DNA of 64,000 bases from an uncultured Acidobacteriaceae bacterium (GCA_937879855.1 CALFMO010000043.1:1-64000), one strand, 5' to 3'. Positions 1 to 9,422 are shown, counted from the first letter of the stretch. Numbers and translations: made by a program. The notes: a model not told the origin generated them from the sequence alone.

Positions 1-22
1 TGGGTTTGGGAGAACTCACATT

Positions 23-370
23 CTACGTGGTCCACTTTTCGGGGGCTGGGTCACCGGGAACTTTCCCTTCGCCATTTGCCTCAGTTGCTTCGCAGCAGTT
101 GTGATGATGTCCCTGGCAACGATCTCCGACTTTCACACCGCGCTCACCAAACATGCTCCATCCAACTTCTGCAAGTGTTTCTCTCTGATGCCGCTCGGTA
201 ACATTCTCTTGAATCTCTTTGATCTCCGCGATCACCTTTGTGTCGTTTGGGAAGATTGCGTAGTCTGGAGTCTTTTCACCGGCAGTAGCTTTAGAGGTGA
301 TAGGCTCCCATCGTATTCTGTGCTGTGTGCAAAACTGCTCGAAGAAGATTTCCGAAGTGGTTTTCACCAT
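23..370 (-). pseudogene. Restriction-endonuclease-like (PD-(D/E)XK) gene, frameshifted or incomplete
   Basis: The frame opens at an ATG at 370, 28 nt downstream of the HNH gene, with peptide MVKTTSEIFFEQFC. It shows a possible PD-(D/E)XK core: TPDYAIF followed by VIAEIKEI, with D, E and K in nuclease-like spacing. After the GVKVGDR segment (near 118-121) the frame turns low-complexity (GHHHNCC), while the neighbouring frame reads protein-like text (ARDIITTAAKQLRQMAKGK), so a one-base frameshift is likely. The C-terminus is near the window edge, and I cannot exclude that the intact gene continues left of position 1. Its place behind an HNH gene suggests a remnant of a defence or mobile module. 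The nuclease assignment is inferred from motif spacing only. Confidence 0.45.
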
Positions 371-398
371 AGAACTTCTGTGTTGTCCCGGTTCGTTG

Positions 399-1430
399 TC
401 ATGATGGAGGCCGAGTCTCCCCCTTACCAAGTTGCGTTCTAGTGATCTCAATGCCTTTTGCTCTGCAGTATTGCTCGACAATCGGCCACCACTGTTCGTC
501 CAGTGCCTCAGGCTCATCGAACTTCGTGACAGGTGACAGAACTCTGCCCAATAGCTCTTGCTCACTGAAAAGAACTACCGGATTGAATTGGGCCCGAGAT
601 TCGACGTCGTAGAACAAGCTGTAGTATAGGCTGTCTCTTTCATCAAAACACCGCGTGAGTTCAACGATGTATGAGAGACCCCCAAACGAGGTAATCGAGG
701 CCCATCCTTTGTGCATGCCGGCGCTCAAATATGCCCGAACAGTATGTTGCCTAGGTGTCCGGCTGTGATCAGATGCGAAGTCTTTGTTAGCGAAAGCCCG
801 CAATCCCAACGCTGCTGGGTCCTGCGGCTGGCCGACAACGATATTTCTCAAACCGTCGAACTGTGGATGGCACGCGAAATTCGTTCCGTACTGATATGCG
901 ACGGATACCAGAGCGATCTTCGCAGTCAGCTGCCGTGCTTCGTATGAGAACGCAAAGATTATCGTCTGCTGAGCGCTCGATTGGAGTGTGAGTTCCCTCG
1001 GGACACCCAATTCCGTTGTCGTTTCGCCTCTCTTGCGGGAACGCTCGATGAATCTCTCCGCGGCTTCAGCGGAGACGAAGAAACCATGGCGAACTTTCTT
1101 TCCGTCCTCCACCTTCGCCTCGCTGACGAAATCGTAGAGCTCAATATCTCCTTCGGGTGTCCGGCGTCCACGCACCTCGACCGGTTTAGCACCCTCACCT
1201 TGGACTTCTATTGCGACAGGCAACTTTGGAATCTGCCCGTAGCGATCCTGAATCTCGAAGATGTGCCTTGTTGTCTCCATCTCACCAGCAATCTTTTGCT
1301 CGAATTTGCTACAAATGTTGTTGCAGGGCTTGCAGCTTCCGTTCGGGACAACGAGGTTGGCTCCGCTGAAAGCGGGAAAGACGTGCTCGTCGGTCAGGTT
1401 CTCGGTTGTGCGGCAAAAAATGCATGGCAT
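399..1430 (-). CDS. HNH endonuclease-like protein
   Basis: The protein has 343 residues. The N-terminus carries a zinc-binding HNH layout: CxxC near residues 3-6 (MPCIFC), DEHVFP with the candidate catalytic His near residues 14-18, and a second Cys pair in CKPCN near residue 35, as in HNH_5-type nucleases. The remaining 300 residues match no domain I can name and may give target specificity. It likely cuts DNA. The restriction-like ORF follows 28 nt downstream on the same strand, consistent with a small two-gene unit. The start is the only sensible Met before the zinc motif, but I see no strong Shine-Dalgarno sequence. Confidence 0.7.
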   Translation of the reverse strand: MPCIFCRTTENLTDEHVFPAFSGANLVVPNGSCKPCNNICSKFEQKIAGEMETTRHIFEIQDRYGQIPKLPVAIEVQGEGAKPVEVRGRRTPEGDIELYDFVSEAKVEDGKKVRHGFFVSAEAAERFIERSRKRGETTTELGVPRELTLQSSAQQTIIFAFSYEARQLTAKIALVSVAYQYGTNFACHPQFDGLRNIVVGQPQDPAALGLRAFANKDFASDHSRTPRQHTVRAYLSAGMHKGWASITSFGGLSYIVELTRCFDERDSLYYSLFYDVESRAQFNPVVLFSEQELLGRVLSPVTKFDEPEALDEQWWPIVEQYCRAKGIEITRTQLGKGETRPPS

Positions 1431-1890
1431 GGAGTCTTGATTCTCGCACGTTCCAACGCTTCGCTTCGAGATTGATCAGAACTCTGGCCAGTCCAAGGAA
1501 GATCATGGCTCCTCTGAAAACGGACCCATAATTCTGCGGTTCGATATCAGATTGCGTCCGACACTTTCGCTTGAGCCTTCTCTTGGATCGCTCGTGCCAT
1601 TCCTCTGGCGTTCCCGTAGGATCACTCACCGACATTTTCAAAATACGAGTTCCTGAAATGCGAACGGCTTACTGTCGGTCAATCAGAAGCGACCGTTCTG
1701 CTCGTACGGGAAGAGTCTTTGGGTGCCCATTGTGGGTCTGACCTGCTCGATCGAAAGGAGACTCGTCCGCGAAAACGGTGGACCGCCAAGTCTGTCTGGA
1801 CGTTGCCGCCACCCAGCATCATCCAGTCGAAGCATGGGGAAGCGTTGTTCTTAATATTCAGCGCCTTGTCGATTAAGCATTCAAGCGTCC

Positions 1891-1909
1891 GGGTGCATTT
1901 TGGGTGCGA
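1891..1909 (+). repeat. 19-bp tandem motif, copy 1 (GGGTGC N5 GGGTGCGA)
   Basis: Two GGGTGC units whose starts are 11 nt apart. The same arrangement recurs at 25107-25125 with 17 of 19 bases identical. In both places the motif lies about 80-100 nt upstream of a tRNA-3'-end-like sequence in the same orientation. It could be an arm-type recombinase site left by related integrating elements, which is an inference. Confidence 0.5.
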
Positions 1910-1988
1910 GTGCACGGAATCTGACCCCCCGGAATTATTGCCCAGATGTCACAACCCACTGTAACGGTGTCACGCACGTTCTGTCGTC

Positions 1989-2016
1989 GGCGGTTCAAGT
2001 CCCTCCATGGCTACCA
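1989..2016 (+). other. Degraded tRNA 3'-end-like sequence (possible attachment-site remnant)
   Basis: The sequence reads as a T arm with loop TTCAAGT, an imperfect stem (one mismatch), a 3' acceptor strand and a terminal CCA. No D arm, anticodon arm or 5' acceptor strand is seen upstream, so this is not a functional tRNA. It may be a 3' fragment left by integration into a tRNA gene. The identity of the parent tRNA cannot be fixed from so short a piece. Confidence 0.35.
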
Positions 2017-2094
2017 TGTTTTCAGCTTAGCGGCATTTCCCGACCCGATCTTGGCTCCAATTGATCAGGAACACGTCCTCGCAGTTGACTCCGT

Positions 2095-3300
2095 TTAGCC
2101 GTGTTCGGGTGTGTCTGTTTCTGGTTTCTTCCGTGCTCGCAGGAGGACTTTTTCGATGGCTGCTCGCCGCAGGTCATCAGCAGGAAAACGGGAGATTACG
2201 CGCAGGCTGTCGTCTGGTGAGGCGGAGGTCAGGGCTTTTCTAAGAGAGTTAAGGAATTTGTCGACAAACATCGTGCCAGGAAGTACGAGGAACGCGAGAA
2301 TACAACCTGTGCCATAGGTAAGTCCCAACAGATATTCCAAATTTAGAAGCGGATAATTGCGAGTGCCGCCAACGATTCGTGCAATGTCCGGGTCAGCAGA
2401 CGAATAAACGATTTGCGTCGTACCACCCTCTCGCAGTCCCGCGACGCTGTTCAGATCAACCCGGTCCAGCGTGTGAATGGAATCGCTTGCGCTGTCAGGA
2501 GTGAATTCCAGATCGATTATCTGAAAAGGTTGCCGTATATGTTGCCCACCCGCATCTTCGGCGTCCTTGCCGTAGTTTGTCCAGATTTCGTCCACGACAT
2601 GCACTTGCCTCACCATTGCCGTCGACTGCCGAGAGTCGGCGGGGAGTTGTGTTGATTGCGGAATGTCAAAGTAGACCGCGGCCATACTGAACGGAATGGA
2701 ACCTAAGAAGAGCAAACCGTAAAAGCTAGTCCTCTCATGTCGCCAACACCAGAACAGCATCGGGAAAACGATAAAAGCCGTGATTACGAGAAAAGGCACT
2801 GGAGCGGTAACGAGCGCAATCCAAGCTGCGATGACTCCCCAACGTACGCTTCTGGCGGTGTGTGCGAATAGTGCGATCAATGATCCGACGAGAATCGTGG
2901 CGATGGCGGCAAGGTGTCCTGGCGTGAGCAGCTCAATTCCCAGCCTGGAAAGCAGTGAAGATTCATCGAGGAACGATCCCAAGCCGACGACGGGCCGCAG
3001 CATTCGCAGCGAACTGTAGCGGACTGTCACACTGTCCCCGATTTTTGCACGACGGTACAGCGCAGCATCAACACGATGCTTCGCGATTTCCGGATGGTAG
3101 GAATCAGACGGCTGATACCTATAAGTGACTTCGAACACATGATCCCAGGAGTCTCCACCAGGCAGCAGAATCGCCTCGCGTTTGGCAATGACCTTTCCTT
3201 CAACGACTTGACCTGCCACTTGCATGTACAACATCGCAATCGCCCATGGCAAAATCGCCAGTGCGACGATCGCGAACAGCGTCACAATTATCCACTTCAT
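2095..3300 (-). CDS. DUF3592-like polytopic membrane protein
   Basis: The protein has 401 residues. A first membrane segment (about 3-27) is followed by an extracytoplasmic part resembling DUF3592: GKVI near residue 35, a Tyr-rich V-T-Y-R-Y strand, and G-D-S-V-T-V-R-Y near 95. Three or four more hydrophobic segments lie at about 128-213 and one near 327-350. It is the last gene of the long minus-strand envelope array, 13 nt after the DUF4412-like gene. Function unknown. The family call is from remembered pattern and is tentative. Confidence 0.6.
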   Translation of the reverse strand: MKWIIVTLFAIVALAILPWAIAMLYMQVAGQVVEGKVIAKREAILLPGGDSWDHVFEVTYRYQPSDSYHPEIAKHRVDAALYRRAKIGDSVTVRYSSLRMLRPVVGLGSFLDESSLLSRLGIELLTPGHLAAIATILVGSLIALFAHTARSVRWGVIAAWIALVTAPVPFLVITAFIVFPMLFWCWRHERTSFYGLLFLGSIPFSMAAVYFDIPQSTQLPADSRQSTAMVRQVHVVDEIWTNYGKDAEDAGGQHIRQPFQIIDLEFTPDSASDSIHTLDRVDLNSVAGLREGGTTQIVYSSADPDIARIVGGTRNYPLLNLEYLLGLTYGTGCILAFLVLPGTMFVDKFLNSLRKALTSASPDDSLRVISRFPADDLRRAAIEKVLLRARKKPETDTPEHG

Positions 3301-3313
3301 ATTCGTATCCGTT

Positions 3314-4030
3314 CTATTCCGCTGAGACCTTCCGGTAGCCCGCCGGTGGATCGAACGTGGATGGTGGAATCGAAGTCTTTTCCACCGAAGTGGCGATCTG
3401 AGTGAAAGCGATGCCCTTCATCATCGGCATGTTTCCCGTTCCGGTCATTTTGACAATGAAGCCCTTGACCTGCTTCTCCCTCATTTCCTTCACGATCTGC
3501 CCCATGGCCCCCATCTGCGCGGCTGCGTAGGAAGTGGACATATCGTAGTAGGCGGGGGGAGCCTCAAGTGCAGGTGCGACCCAAACCTCTCCTTGACTAA
3601 TCGGTGTCTTGGTTTCGTACTTCTCGGTGGCATATCCAGCGATAGTCTCGCCCGGACCGATATTGGTGATGGTGGTGGCGCCGCCTCCGGTCACGCCCAA
3701 GCGTCGCATCATCGCTTGCTGTGCGTTCGCTGCGCCGGCGTTCTTCTCTCCCTGTTGACGCGCCTGCGCAAGCGTCATTTCCGTATAGGTCTTTTCCTGA
3801 TGATTTAGTCTGATGATCGTGCCTCTATCCAGGCGATAGATCACGTCGGTCTCGACCGGATTCGAAGAGACACTACGCACGGCATTGCGGCTAACGTAGT
3901 GAGTCGCGGTCTTGCCGTCTTGATCCTTAATGTGAACGGTGAAATCCTGCGCGAAGAGAACTTGCGACGAGGCCACGAGAATTGCAGCAAGAGACCACTG
4001 TCGAACTCGCGAACTTGATTTCCGCTTCAT
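3314..4030 (-). CDS. Exported DUF4412-like protein, paralogue 1
   Basis: I chose the ATG at 4030 (MKRKSSS) because GGGAGG stands 8-10 nt before it; the upstream in-frame Met at 4051 would translate through that ribosome site. A signal peptide ends near LFAQ, and the mature part starts DFTVHIKD. The body shares with the protein at 8264-8965 the order D-F-T-V-H, IYRLDRGTII-L-NH, KTYTEM, IGPGETIAGY-TEKY, then SVEKTSIPPSTFDPPAGYRK at the C-terminus. Such proteins are predicted periplasmic or cell-surface. The array keeps two copies, each beside an OmpA-family or Ig-like partner. The function is not known. Confidence 0.75.
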   Translation of the reverse strand: MKRKSSSRVRQWSLAAILVASSQVLFAQDFTVHIKDQDGKTATHYVSRNAVRSVSSNPVETDVIYRLDRGTIIRLNHQEKTYTEMTLAQARQQGEKNAGAANAQQAMMRRLGVTGGGATTITNIGPGETIAGYATEKYETKTPISQGEVWVAPALEAPPAYYDMSTSYAAAQMGAMGQIVKEMREKQVKGFIVKMTGTGNMPMMKGIAFTQIATSVEKTSIPPSTFDPPAGYRKVSAE

Positions 4031-4053
4031 GATTTTTCCTCCCACCTTCAAAT

Positions 4054-5988
4054 TCAGGAAATTCTCATCAACTCGACGCGCCGGTTGTGAGCGCGGCCTT
4101 CGAGCGTATCGTTGGCGTCTTTCGGTTGCGACTTGCCGAATCCGGTGGTTTGAAGCCGGCTGGCCGCAACCCCGTATTTCTTTACCAACGCGTCTTTCAC
4201 TGCAGCCGCGCGTCGCTTCGAGAGATCAAGGTTCTTCTCCTCGCCACCAATTCCATCGGTATGGCCGGCAATTCGGAGCTTCCAATCCCGATGACGGCGA
4301 AGGATCTCGGCAATGTCCTTCAGAGTGGGTTGCGACTCGTCGCGCATCACATCGCTGTTGAAAGAAAAATAGACGCTGTAGATATCCGCTTTTCCGCTTT
4401 GTGCGAGGGACTGCTCCATGGCCGCCATGGCGCCTGGACCGGAGTCAGAGGTGGCATTCGCAGCAGGCATGCCGCATTCCGTTGTAATGCTGACAACGCG
4501 TAGTGTGTCGCGATCGCCTCCGTCGGGGAGATCGCAACTTGGTGGATCGTCACCATTAAAAGAGAAGTACGCGCCGTTTCGCGCCTTTGCACAGAGTACC
4601 CTATCATTAGGTGAAAGGGCTGGAACGCGCCCGATTCCCATACGAAACTTGAGCGTCAGCGGGTTGCGCTCATCATCGAGAAAAAAGAACTCGTTTCTTC
4701 GAACGTCTCCCCATTCTCCCAAAGCGTGAATCGAAGGCAGATCAACTGCGACCCCGTTGACGAGCACGCGAAGACGCACCGGCTCGTTCTCAACTCTCTT
4801 GATCGTTCTTGAAAAAAAGACGGAGCATCCAGCCGTAAGGGGATGAATGTGTCCGTCTTTGTCACGCATCGGGAGATCGTCGTCACCACCACAAAGACCG
4901 AACTCCGCTTTTCCCTTGGTCTTTAGTTCGCTAAGAAGGGCCGCAGAGGCTCCAATGGCGGTAGACCCAGGAGCGCTTTCCGGCGCCTTTTCACTGAAGT
5001 TGAAATCGTAATTGTGCGCGGATTGCAAGTCGCCGGGCAGCACATTGCGGTGTGTCACGGTCTTCCTAAGCTGGGGATGTGGGGTTTCCCACCACGGCTG
5101 CATTACTTCGGCTGAGTACTTCAGAAGTACTTGCTTTGCGTCCACCGATTCGATGGTCTTGATGGATTCATAGTCACCATCTGGGCCCGCTATTGCCGTT
5201 ACCACCGTCAGGCCAGGGCAAAGCGAAATGGTCGGCTTATCGGGCAGACTCGGGCCATTCCATGCGGGTGCAGGGGAATCGGTGAGGCCCCATCGCAGGG
5301 CATCGTAGGGATCGTGCAAGACCGACATGGTGTTAAATATGGGCAAATCAGTGGTTTTGCGCACATCGTTCGTAGCCGCTATTTCTGAGTCCTCATCCTC
5401 GACAGTTCCGGCCAGGTGAATCGTTCCATCACGGCCATCACCGGCCCCTGTGTAGCGTCGAGTTGGCTCAGGCGGTTCAAGGAAAACCTGGATCTTGCCC
5501 TTGACTTTGGGATCAGATTGGATTGCCTGGTCAACGGCCGTGATTTCGGCCTCGCCCCCCCTCGGAAACGGTTCTGCAGGCGAGGCCCGCCATTGTTGAG
5601 CAGTGAGGTAATTAGCTACGCTCTGTACACCGTCGACTCTCAGAGCAAGGGTCCCCGCAGCGCCCAAGTCATCATCGTTCACGACGATGCCTCTTAGGTT
5701 CACGATCCCATGCTCAAAGCTGACTTGAATGGGTTTGCCTTTTAATCTGGCATTGGACTGAATTTTTTCTTGCACGGCGGAGATGATGGCGGCTGGATCC
5801 GCAGAACTGCCGCTTTCATTGTGTCCAACAACCGCGTTAACGAAAGAATTTTGGGCACTACGGTTTGCGGCCTGGCTAAGATCGGCCGACTGAGCGCCTA
5901 TTCGGTCCTCGGCGGGCTTGGTATTTTTGTGCGAACAGCCGCAAGGCACCAGACAGAGGATAACCAGAACAATCAGCCGAATCTTCAT
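4054..5988 (-). CDS. Lipoprotein with two BON domains and a C-terminal OmpA domain
   Basis: The start is taken at the ATG at 5988 (MKIRLIV), which has GAGG 6 nt before it. A lipobox-like end (PCGC, Cys18) suggests outer-membrane anchoring. Domains in order: two BON-like repeats (about 62-135 and 145-225), an unrecognised domain beginning LCPGLTVVTAI near residue 257 that is shared with the proteins at 10225 and 14789, and an OmpA peptidoglycan-binding domain in the last 110 residues (YFSFNSD, GHTDGIGG, LSKRRAAAV, GRAHNRRVEL). It probably ties the outer membrane to the cell wall. BON domains usually bind membranes. It is the only one of the three paralogues with BON repeats. Confidence 0.85.
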   Translation of the reverse strand: MKIRLIVLVILCLVPCGCSHKNTKPAEDRIGAQSADLSQAANRSAQNSFVNAVVGHNESGSSADPAAIISAVQEKIQSNARLKGKPIQVSFEHGIVNLRGIVVNDDDLGAAGTLALRVDGVQSVANYLTAQQWRASPAEPFPRGGEAEITAVDQAIQSDPKVKGKIQVFLEPPEPTRRYTGAGDGRDGTIHLAGTVEDEDSEIAATNDVRKTTDLPIFNTMSVLHDPYDALRWGLTDSPAPAWNGPSLPDKPTISLCPGLTVVTAIAGPDGDYESIKTIESVDAKQVLLKYSAEVMQPWWETPHPQLRKTVTHRNVLPGDLQSAHNYDFNFSEKAPESAPGSTAIGASAALLSELKTKGKAEFGLCGGDDDLPMRDKDGHIHPLTAGCSVFFSRTIKRVENEPVRLRVLVNGVAVDLPSIHALGEWGDVRRNEFFFLDDERNPLTLKFRMGIGRVPALSPNDRVLCAKARNGAYFSFNGDDPPSCDLPDGGDRDTLRVVSITTECGMPAANATSDSGPGAMAAMEQSLAQSGKADIYSVYFSFNSDVMRDESQPTLKDIAEILRRHRDWKLRIAGHTDGIGGEEKNLDLSKRRAAAVKDALVKKYGVAASRLQTTGFGKSQPKDANDTLEGRAHNRRVELMRIS

Positions 5989-6056
5989 CTCGATCCTCAA
6001 CAGAATAAGAAAGTTTCGTAATCTTTAGTCCCAATCTCGTTACGGACAGCCCAGAT

Positions 6057-6659
6057 TTAGGGAGGGCAGATAAAGTGAGTGAATCTTGTGCGGTGGACGA
6101 ACTGCAGATTCTCATTCTTCAGAACGTAGTAGGACGCTCCCTCCAACGCACCTTTCTTGAAATGGTCCGCGACAACCGCACCGACAACTACCAATAGATT
6201 CGAATCCTTCTTGAATCTGAACGCGTAGGACTTGCTGTCCGTTTCAGGCAGGAACCTGTCAATACGCAAGTCGTCATCGTGAGTCACCCTGTACATGCCC
6301 TCCAGGGTTATCACGTGGCCCGTTTTGAGATTGACCACAGCAAACTGCGAGCATGAAGTACCACATCCCCAAGACACAACCCGGTAGTGATCTGCATAAT
6401 TAGGGCCGTGCGCCATCTCCTCACGGATTATGGTGCGGTGTCTCCCCGCAATCGGATTGCTTTGAAGGTCTAGCGGGACAGGCGAAAATGGAGATGAGTG
6501 CCCGGCTGCATACTGCTCAAATGTTGGCGCTGCCGGGTCTGCCAGGTCTTGGGCAGAGACGAAGCACCTGTGATCTGGTAGCGTATCGTCCTGTGCTCGG
6601 CCAATAAAGCGGACGGCCAGCAGCATCACCACGGATAATCCAACTGCACGACAGCGCAT
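6057..6659 (-). CDS. Exported protein of a widespread uncharacterised family (GPNYADHYRVVSWGCGTSC motif)
   Basis: The protein has 200 residues with an N-terminal signal peptide ending near GRAQ. The centre carries the hallmark GPN-x-A-x-HYRVV-x-WGCGT-x-C-x-QFAVV, with two Cys four residues apart; I recognise this as a conserved hypothetical family of exported proteins. Three further Cys lie near the ends. It sits in the same-strand envelope array, 68 nt before the BON-OmpA lipoprotein and 180 nt after the next gene upstream, the largest gap in the array. The function is unknown. Confidence 0.7.
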   Translation of the reverse strand: MRCRAVGLSVVMLLAVRFIGRAQDDTLPDHRCFVSAQDLADPAAPTFEQYAAGHSSPFSPVPLDLQSNPIAGRHRTIIREEMAHGPNYADHYRVVSWGCGTSCSQFAVVNLKTGHVITLEGMYRVTHDDDLRIDRFLPETDSKSYAFRFKKDSNLLVVVGAVVADHFKKGALEGASYYVLKNENLQFVHRTRFTHFICPP

Positions 6660-6839
6660 GGCGTCATTTCACCTGTTCGCAGTATTCTTAGTGCACTCGT
6701 CTTCTCGCATGAGAACGTTCCACCCACACAGACTCGCAGGCTCTTCAGCTGGAAGCATGGGACGCGAGTCCTTACAGAATCTGCAAAAAGCTGCGTTCGG
6801 AATTTCTGTCTGATAACCGGCCGAGTTTCTTGCCACTCA
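6660..6839. other. Largest intergenic gap of the envelope array
   Basis: A 180-nt space that is AT-richer than its surroundings. It could hold an internal promoter for the distal four genes, but I found no clear -35/-10 pair. Confidence 0.3.
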
Positions 6840-8267
6840 TTAGCCAGATGTTCGCTTAAATGTCATCTCGCAGATATCGGGCTTCTGCTTCGCCTTATAG
6901 GTTCCCAGCCAAACATTTCTTAGGACCAGTTTGTTGTCGTCGATCCAGACGACTCCATCCCCTGAGAAATCACGTGGAGTGTAAATTCCAGGTTCGAAAG
7001 TCAGGTGAATGCTGCTGTGGTCGGGTTGAATGGCGTACTTTCCGGAATAATCTGGAACCGCAGTGTGCGGTATTTTGCCGGTTGGATCGCCGTAAGCCCG
7101 TGCTCCTCCACCTTTCCACGTCACTGAGTACTGACCGTTATCCAGAAAAATCAGACTCTCGATCGGCAGATCTACCTGATCGGCCGTCAGCTGCGCCGCC
7201 GGGCGACATAGTTTCCATTCCGACTCCCACCACGTGCCCACCACCGCAGTTTTCAGTACGGACTCCATGGAGTCGTCGAGCGCCTTGCCGATATCGTCCG
7301 GTACTTCGAGATCGTACTTCGAGCCACCGGAGATCAAAGCCAGAGACGAGTTAAGAGAGTCTGGGTGTATTGGCCCGGTAGTCGGATGCTCCGGCTGAGC
7401 GTTCTTCAGAAACTCGTTGATCTTAGCCACCAACTCTGCGGGAGCGTGCGTATTGATAAGCGTACGGCTGGTGTCAGGGTTTGCAGATACAGTAAGCTCG
7501 CCGGTATTCGCGAGCCTTAGATGGCGATTGAAGAAGGCGATACCTCCGGTCAGGCTGTACTCCACAATCCAGTTCTTCACGTCGTGAGGAGGAACTTGGG
7601 CTCTGGCGAAGTGATAACACTCCAATTGCGCGAACTCCTTTGGGCCAGCAATGGTTTCACCCGTTAAGCGAGCGGAAATGTTTTCGCCGTTCCGAGTCAA
7701 AGTCGCGGAAAAACCCGCATCGGGTATCTGTGGTCCCTGGCATGTGCGAAACGCATCCTTCGCCTCAAAGCAGCTCATCAATCCAAAATCGCCAGAAGAT
7801 TCCAATTGGGCCGAAGCCCAGTCCTCCGCGACAAATATGATCCGTGAGCTGTCGTAACGGCTGCACACAGTGGCAACGCGCCCAATCAGTCGCAGCCTCC
7901 ACATGCCCTGCTCCTCGTCCCACGAGGTAGCTTGCAACTCACGAGGCTCATTGGCGCGCGTGCCGATCAGCGTGGTCTCGTGAACAAGATTTCGCGGGAT
8001 GGTGACGCTGCCGTCAGCGCCTGACTTCTGGTTCCAGACAACGGCGGTCGCGCAATTGGGAGCTTCGCATTTGCTATCTATGAGCTCGACATCGACGCCG
8101 GCAATCGGTTTTCTCGCGATATCGAGAAGGACAACGCGCACCGTCTTACCGTTTTCTTTCAGAATCGAGGTGTGATCCTGCCGCTGGGCAGATTGGCACG
8201 AAACTGTGAACAACAGCAACGCGAGCACGACTTTGATTTGTGTTCTCATCGACAATTCTGCCGTCAC
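6840..8267 (-). CDS. Predicted lipoprotein with N-terminal Ig/carboxypeptidase-regulatory-like domain
   Basis: The GTG at 8267 overlaps the stop of the DUF4412-like gene upstream (GTGA); an ATG at 8249 is an alternative. Either gives a signal peptide with lipobox TVSC. After it comes a beta-sandwich-like domain (VRVVLLDIARKPIAGVDVEL, then a C-x4-C pair, GADGSVTIPR), also found in the protein at 9448, that resembles carboxypeptidase-regulatory or invasin Ig repeats. The remaining 350 residues are unrecognised. Overlap with its neighbour suggests translational coupling. Confidence 0.65.
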   Translation of the reverse strand: MTAELSMRTQIKVVLALLLFTVSCQSAQRQDHTSILKENGKTVRVVLLDIARKPIAGVDVELIDSKCEAPNCATAVVWNQKSGADGSVTIPRNLVHETTLIGTRANEPRELQATSWDEEQGMWRLRLIGRVATVCSRYDSSRIIFVAEDWASAQLESSGDFGLMSCFEAKDAFRTCQGPQIPDAGFSATLTRNGENISARLTGETIAGPKEFAQLECYHFARAQVPPHDVKNWIVEYSLTGGIAFFNRHLRLANTGELTVSANPDTSRTLINTHAPAELVAKINEFLKNAQPEHPTTGPIHPDSLNSSLALISGGSKYDLEVPDDIGKALDDSMESVLKTAVVGTWWESEWKLCRPAAQLTADQVDLPIESLIFLDNGQYSVTWKGGGARAYGDPTGKIPHTAVPDYSGKYAIQPDHSSIHLTFEPGIYTPRDFSGDGVVWIDDNKLVLRNVWLGTYKAKQKPDICEMTFKRTSG

Positions 8268-8965
8268 CGTCCTGCGGCCTTTCGATAGTCAGCCGGAGGC
8301 TCGAACGTTGATGCAGGGATTGCACCTTTCTCTACCGAAATTGCAGTTTCACCGTGATTGCCGCTCATGCTGCGTCCCATCGACCCGGTCATGATGCGTT
8401 TCAAAACAACGCCATGAACTTCGGCGACTTTTCCGCCGTCTCCGGTGGGACCAGTAAAACCGGCGAGCAGGTTGAAGTCGCGATAGTAGGCAGCCGGAAA
8501 CTGCAGCGACTGGGTAATCCAAAGTTCGCTCTCTGCCATCGCTGTTTTCAGGGAGTATTTTTCCGTCGGGTACCCGGCGATGTTTTCGCCCGGACCGATC
8601 TTGGTGAGTTGTGCCGGCTTATCGAGCCCGTATTGCTGCAGCATCGCTTTCTGCTGCGGGTCAATTTTGTTCATGCCGTCAGCAATCAACGTACGTGCCT
8701 GTGCCGCCGGTATCTCCTGATAGGTTTTGTTTCGATGATTGAGATAAATGATTGTGCTTCGATCCATGCGATCGATTACGTCGCTGATACCGGGTGTGGT
8801 TCTTCGTATTGCGTCGGGACTCACGTAGTAGGTGGTCCCATCGACGCCGTTGTCACCTCTCATGTGGACGGTGAAATCCTGGGCGAAAAGCGCGGTTGCT
8901 GAGGCGCTCAAGATCATGGCGATGCTCGCGATCCGAATCGGGCGGAATAGAAACCGCGTTTTCAT
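8264..8965 (-). CDS. Exported DUF4412-like protein, paralogue 2
   Basis: The start is the ATG at 8965 (MKTRFLF), with GAGGAG 6 nt upstream; the longer reading frame to 9064 has no ribosome site and overlaps the next gene. The signal peptide ends ALFAQ, and the mature protein begins DFTVHMRG as in paralogue 1. Conserved blocks: YYVSPDAIRR, DVIDRMDRSTIIYLNH, IGPGENIAGYPTEKY, SVEKGAIPASTFEPPADYRK. The two copies are diverged and separated by three genes, so they are old duplicates rather than a recent tandem event. Confidence 0.75.
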   Translation of the reverse strand: MKTRFLFRPIRIASIAMILSASATALFAQDFTVHMRGDNGVDGTTYYVSPDAIRRTTPGISDVIDRMDRSTIIYLNHRNKTYQEIPAAQARTLIADGMNKIDPQQKAMLQQYGLDKPAQLTKIGPGENIAGYPTEKYSLKTAMAESELWITQSLQFPAAYYRDFNLLAGFTGPTGDGGKVAEVHGVVLKRIMTGSMGRSMSGNHGETAISVEKGAIPASTFEPPADYRKAAGR

Positions 8966-8975
8966 GTTCATCTCC

Positions 8976-9422
8976 TCATCCCTGAAGAATGTTCTCTTGA
9001 ACTGTTTTCCGGGGGCGCACCAACACGCCCATGACTGCTCCGCCCAACGCCCCGCTCGCCGCAAACCAGAGGATTACCCGCCAGGGCAAACTGACGCCGG
9101 CGCCCAACAGGCGAAAGCTGTACGGGAAACTTAGGGCGATGACGCCGCCGGTGACCGCGCAGATCCAAACGCGCAGCAAATGGAAGTGGCGGAACAACAG
9201 ATAAAGCGGCACCCCGAAAGAGAATGTGAGCGGCACTGTGAACAGACAGAATGCGAGGCTCATCATAAAGATCCGCATCACAGACAGATCTGTGGCCCAA
9301 GGCTGGCCTGAGTCCAGGTTGGCCAACAGAATCAAAAGGGCTGCCAAAACAGCCGCGCTGATGAATGCGCCGAGCGCCAGTGCACTCCCAACTCGGAACA
9401 CTTCTTTCGTCCCAGCTTTCAT
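8976..9422 (-). CDS. Small four-helix membrane protein
   Basis: The protein has 148 residues, with GGAG 5 nt before its ATG. Four hydrophobic stretches (about 13-35, 48-75, 83-103, 112-135) fill most of the chain, leaving short charged loops. No family recognised. It lies 10 nt before the DUF4412-like gene and 25 nt after the Ig-like secreted gene, so it belongs to the array. Confidence 0.6.
   Translation of the reverse strand: MKAGTKEVFRVGSALALGAFISAAVLAALLILLANLDSGQPWATDLSVMRIFMMSLAFCLFTVPLTFSFGVPLYLLFRHFHLLRVWICAVTGGVIALSFPYSFRLLGAGVSLPWRVILWFAASGALGGAVMGVLVRPRKTVQENILQG

Larger units (their letters stand above)
1431..2094. other. Gene-poor stretch upstream of the HNH gene
   Basis: I see no convincing gene here. 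Short ORFs exist on both strands but lack a ribosome site and any family signature. The stretch contains the 19-bp tandem motif at 1891-1909 and the tRNA-3'-like sequence at 1989-2016, so it may be the scarred end of an integrated element. Confidence 0.5.

Noticed and set aside
1309..1641. A 110-codon minus-strand frame upstream of the HNH gene
   Set aside because: More than a third overlaps the HNH gene in another frame, and the rest has neither a ribosome site nor family features.
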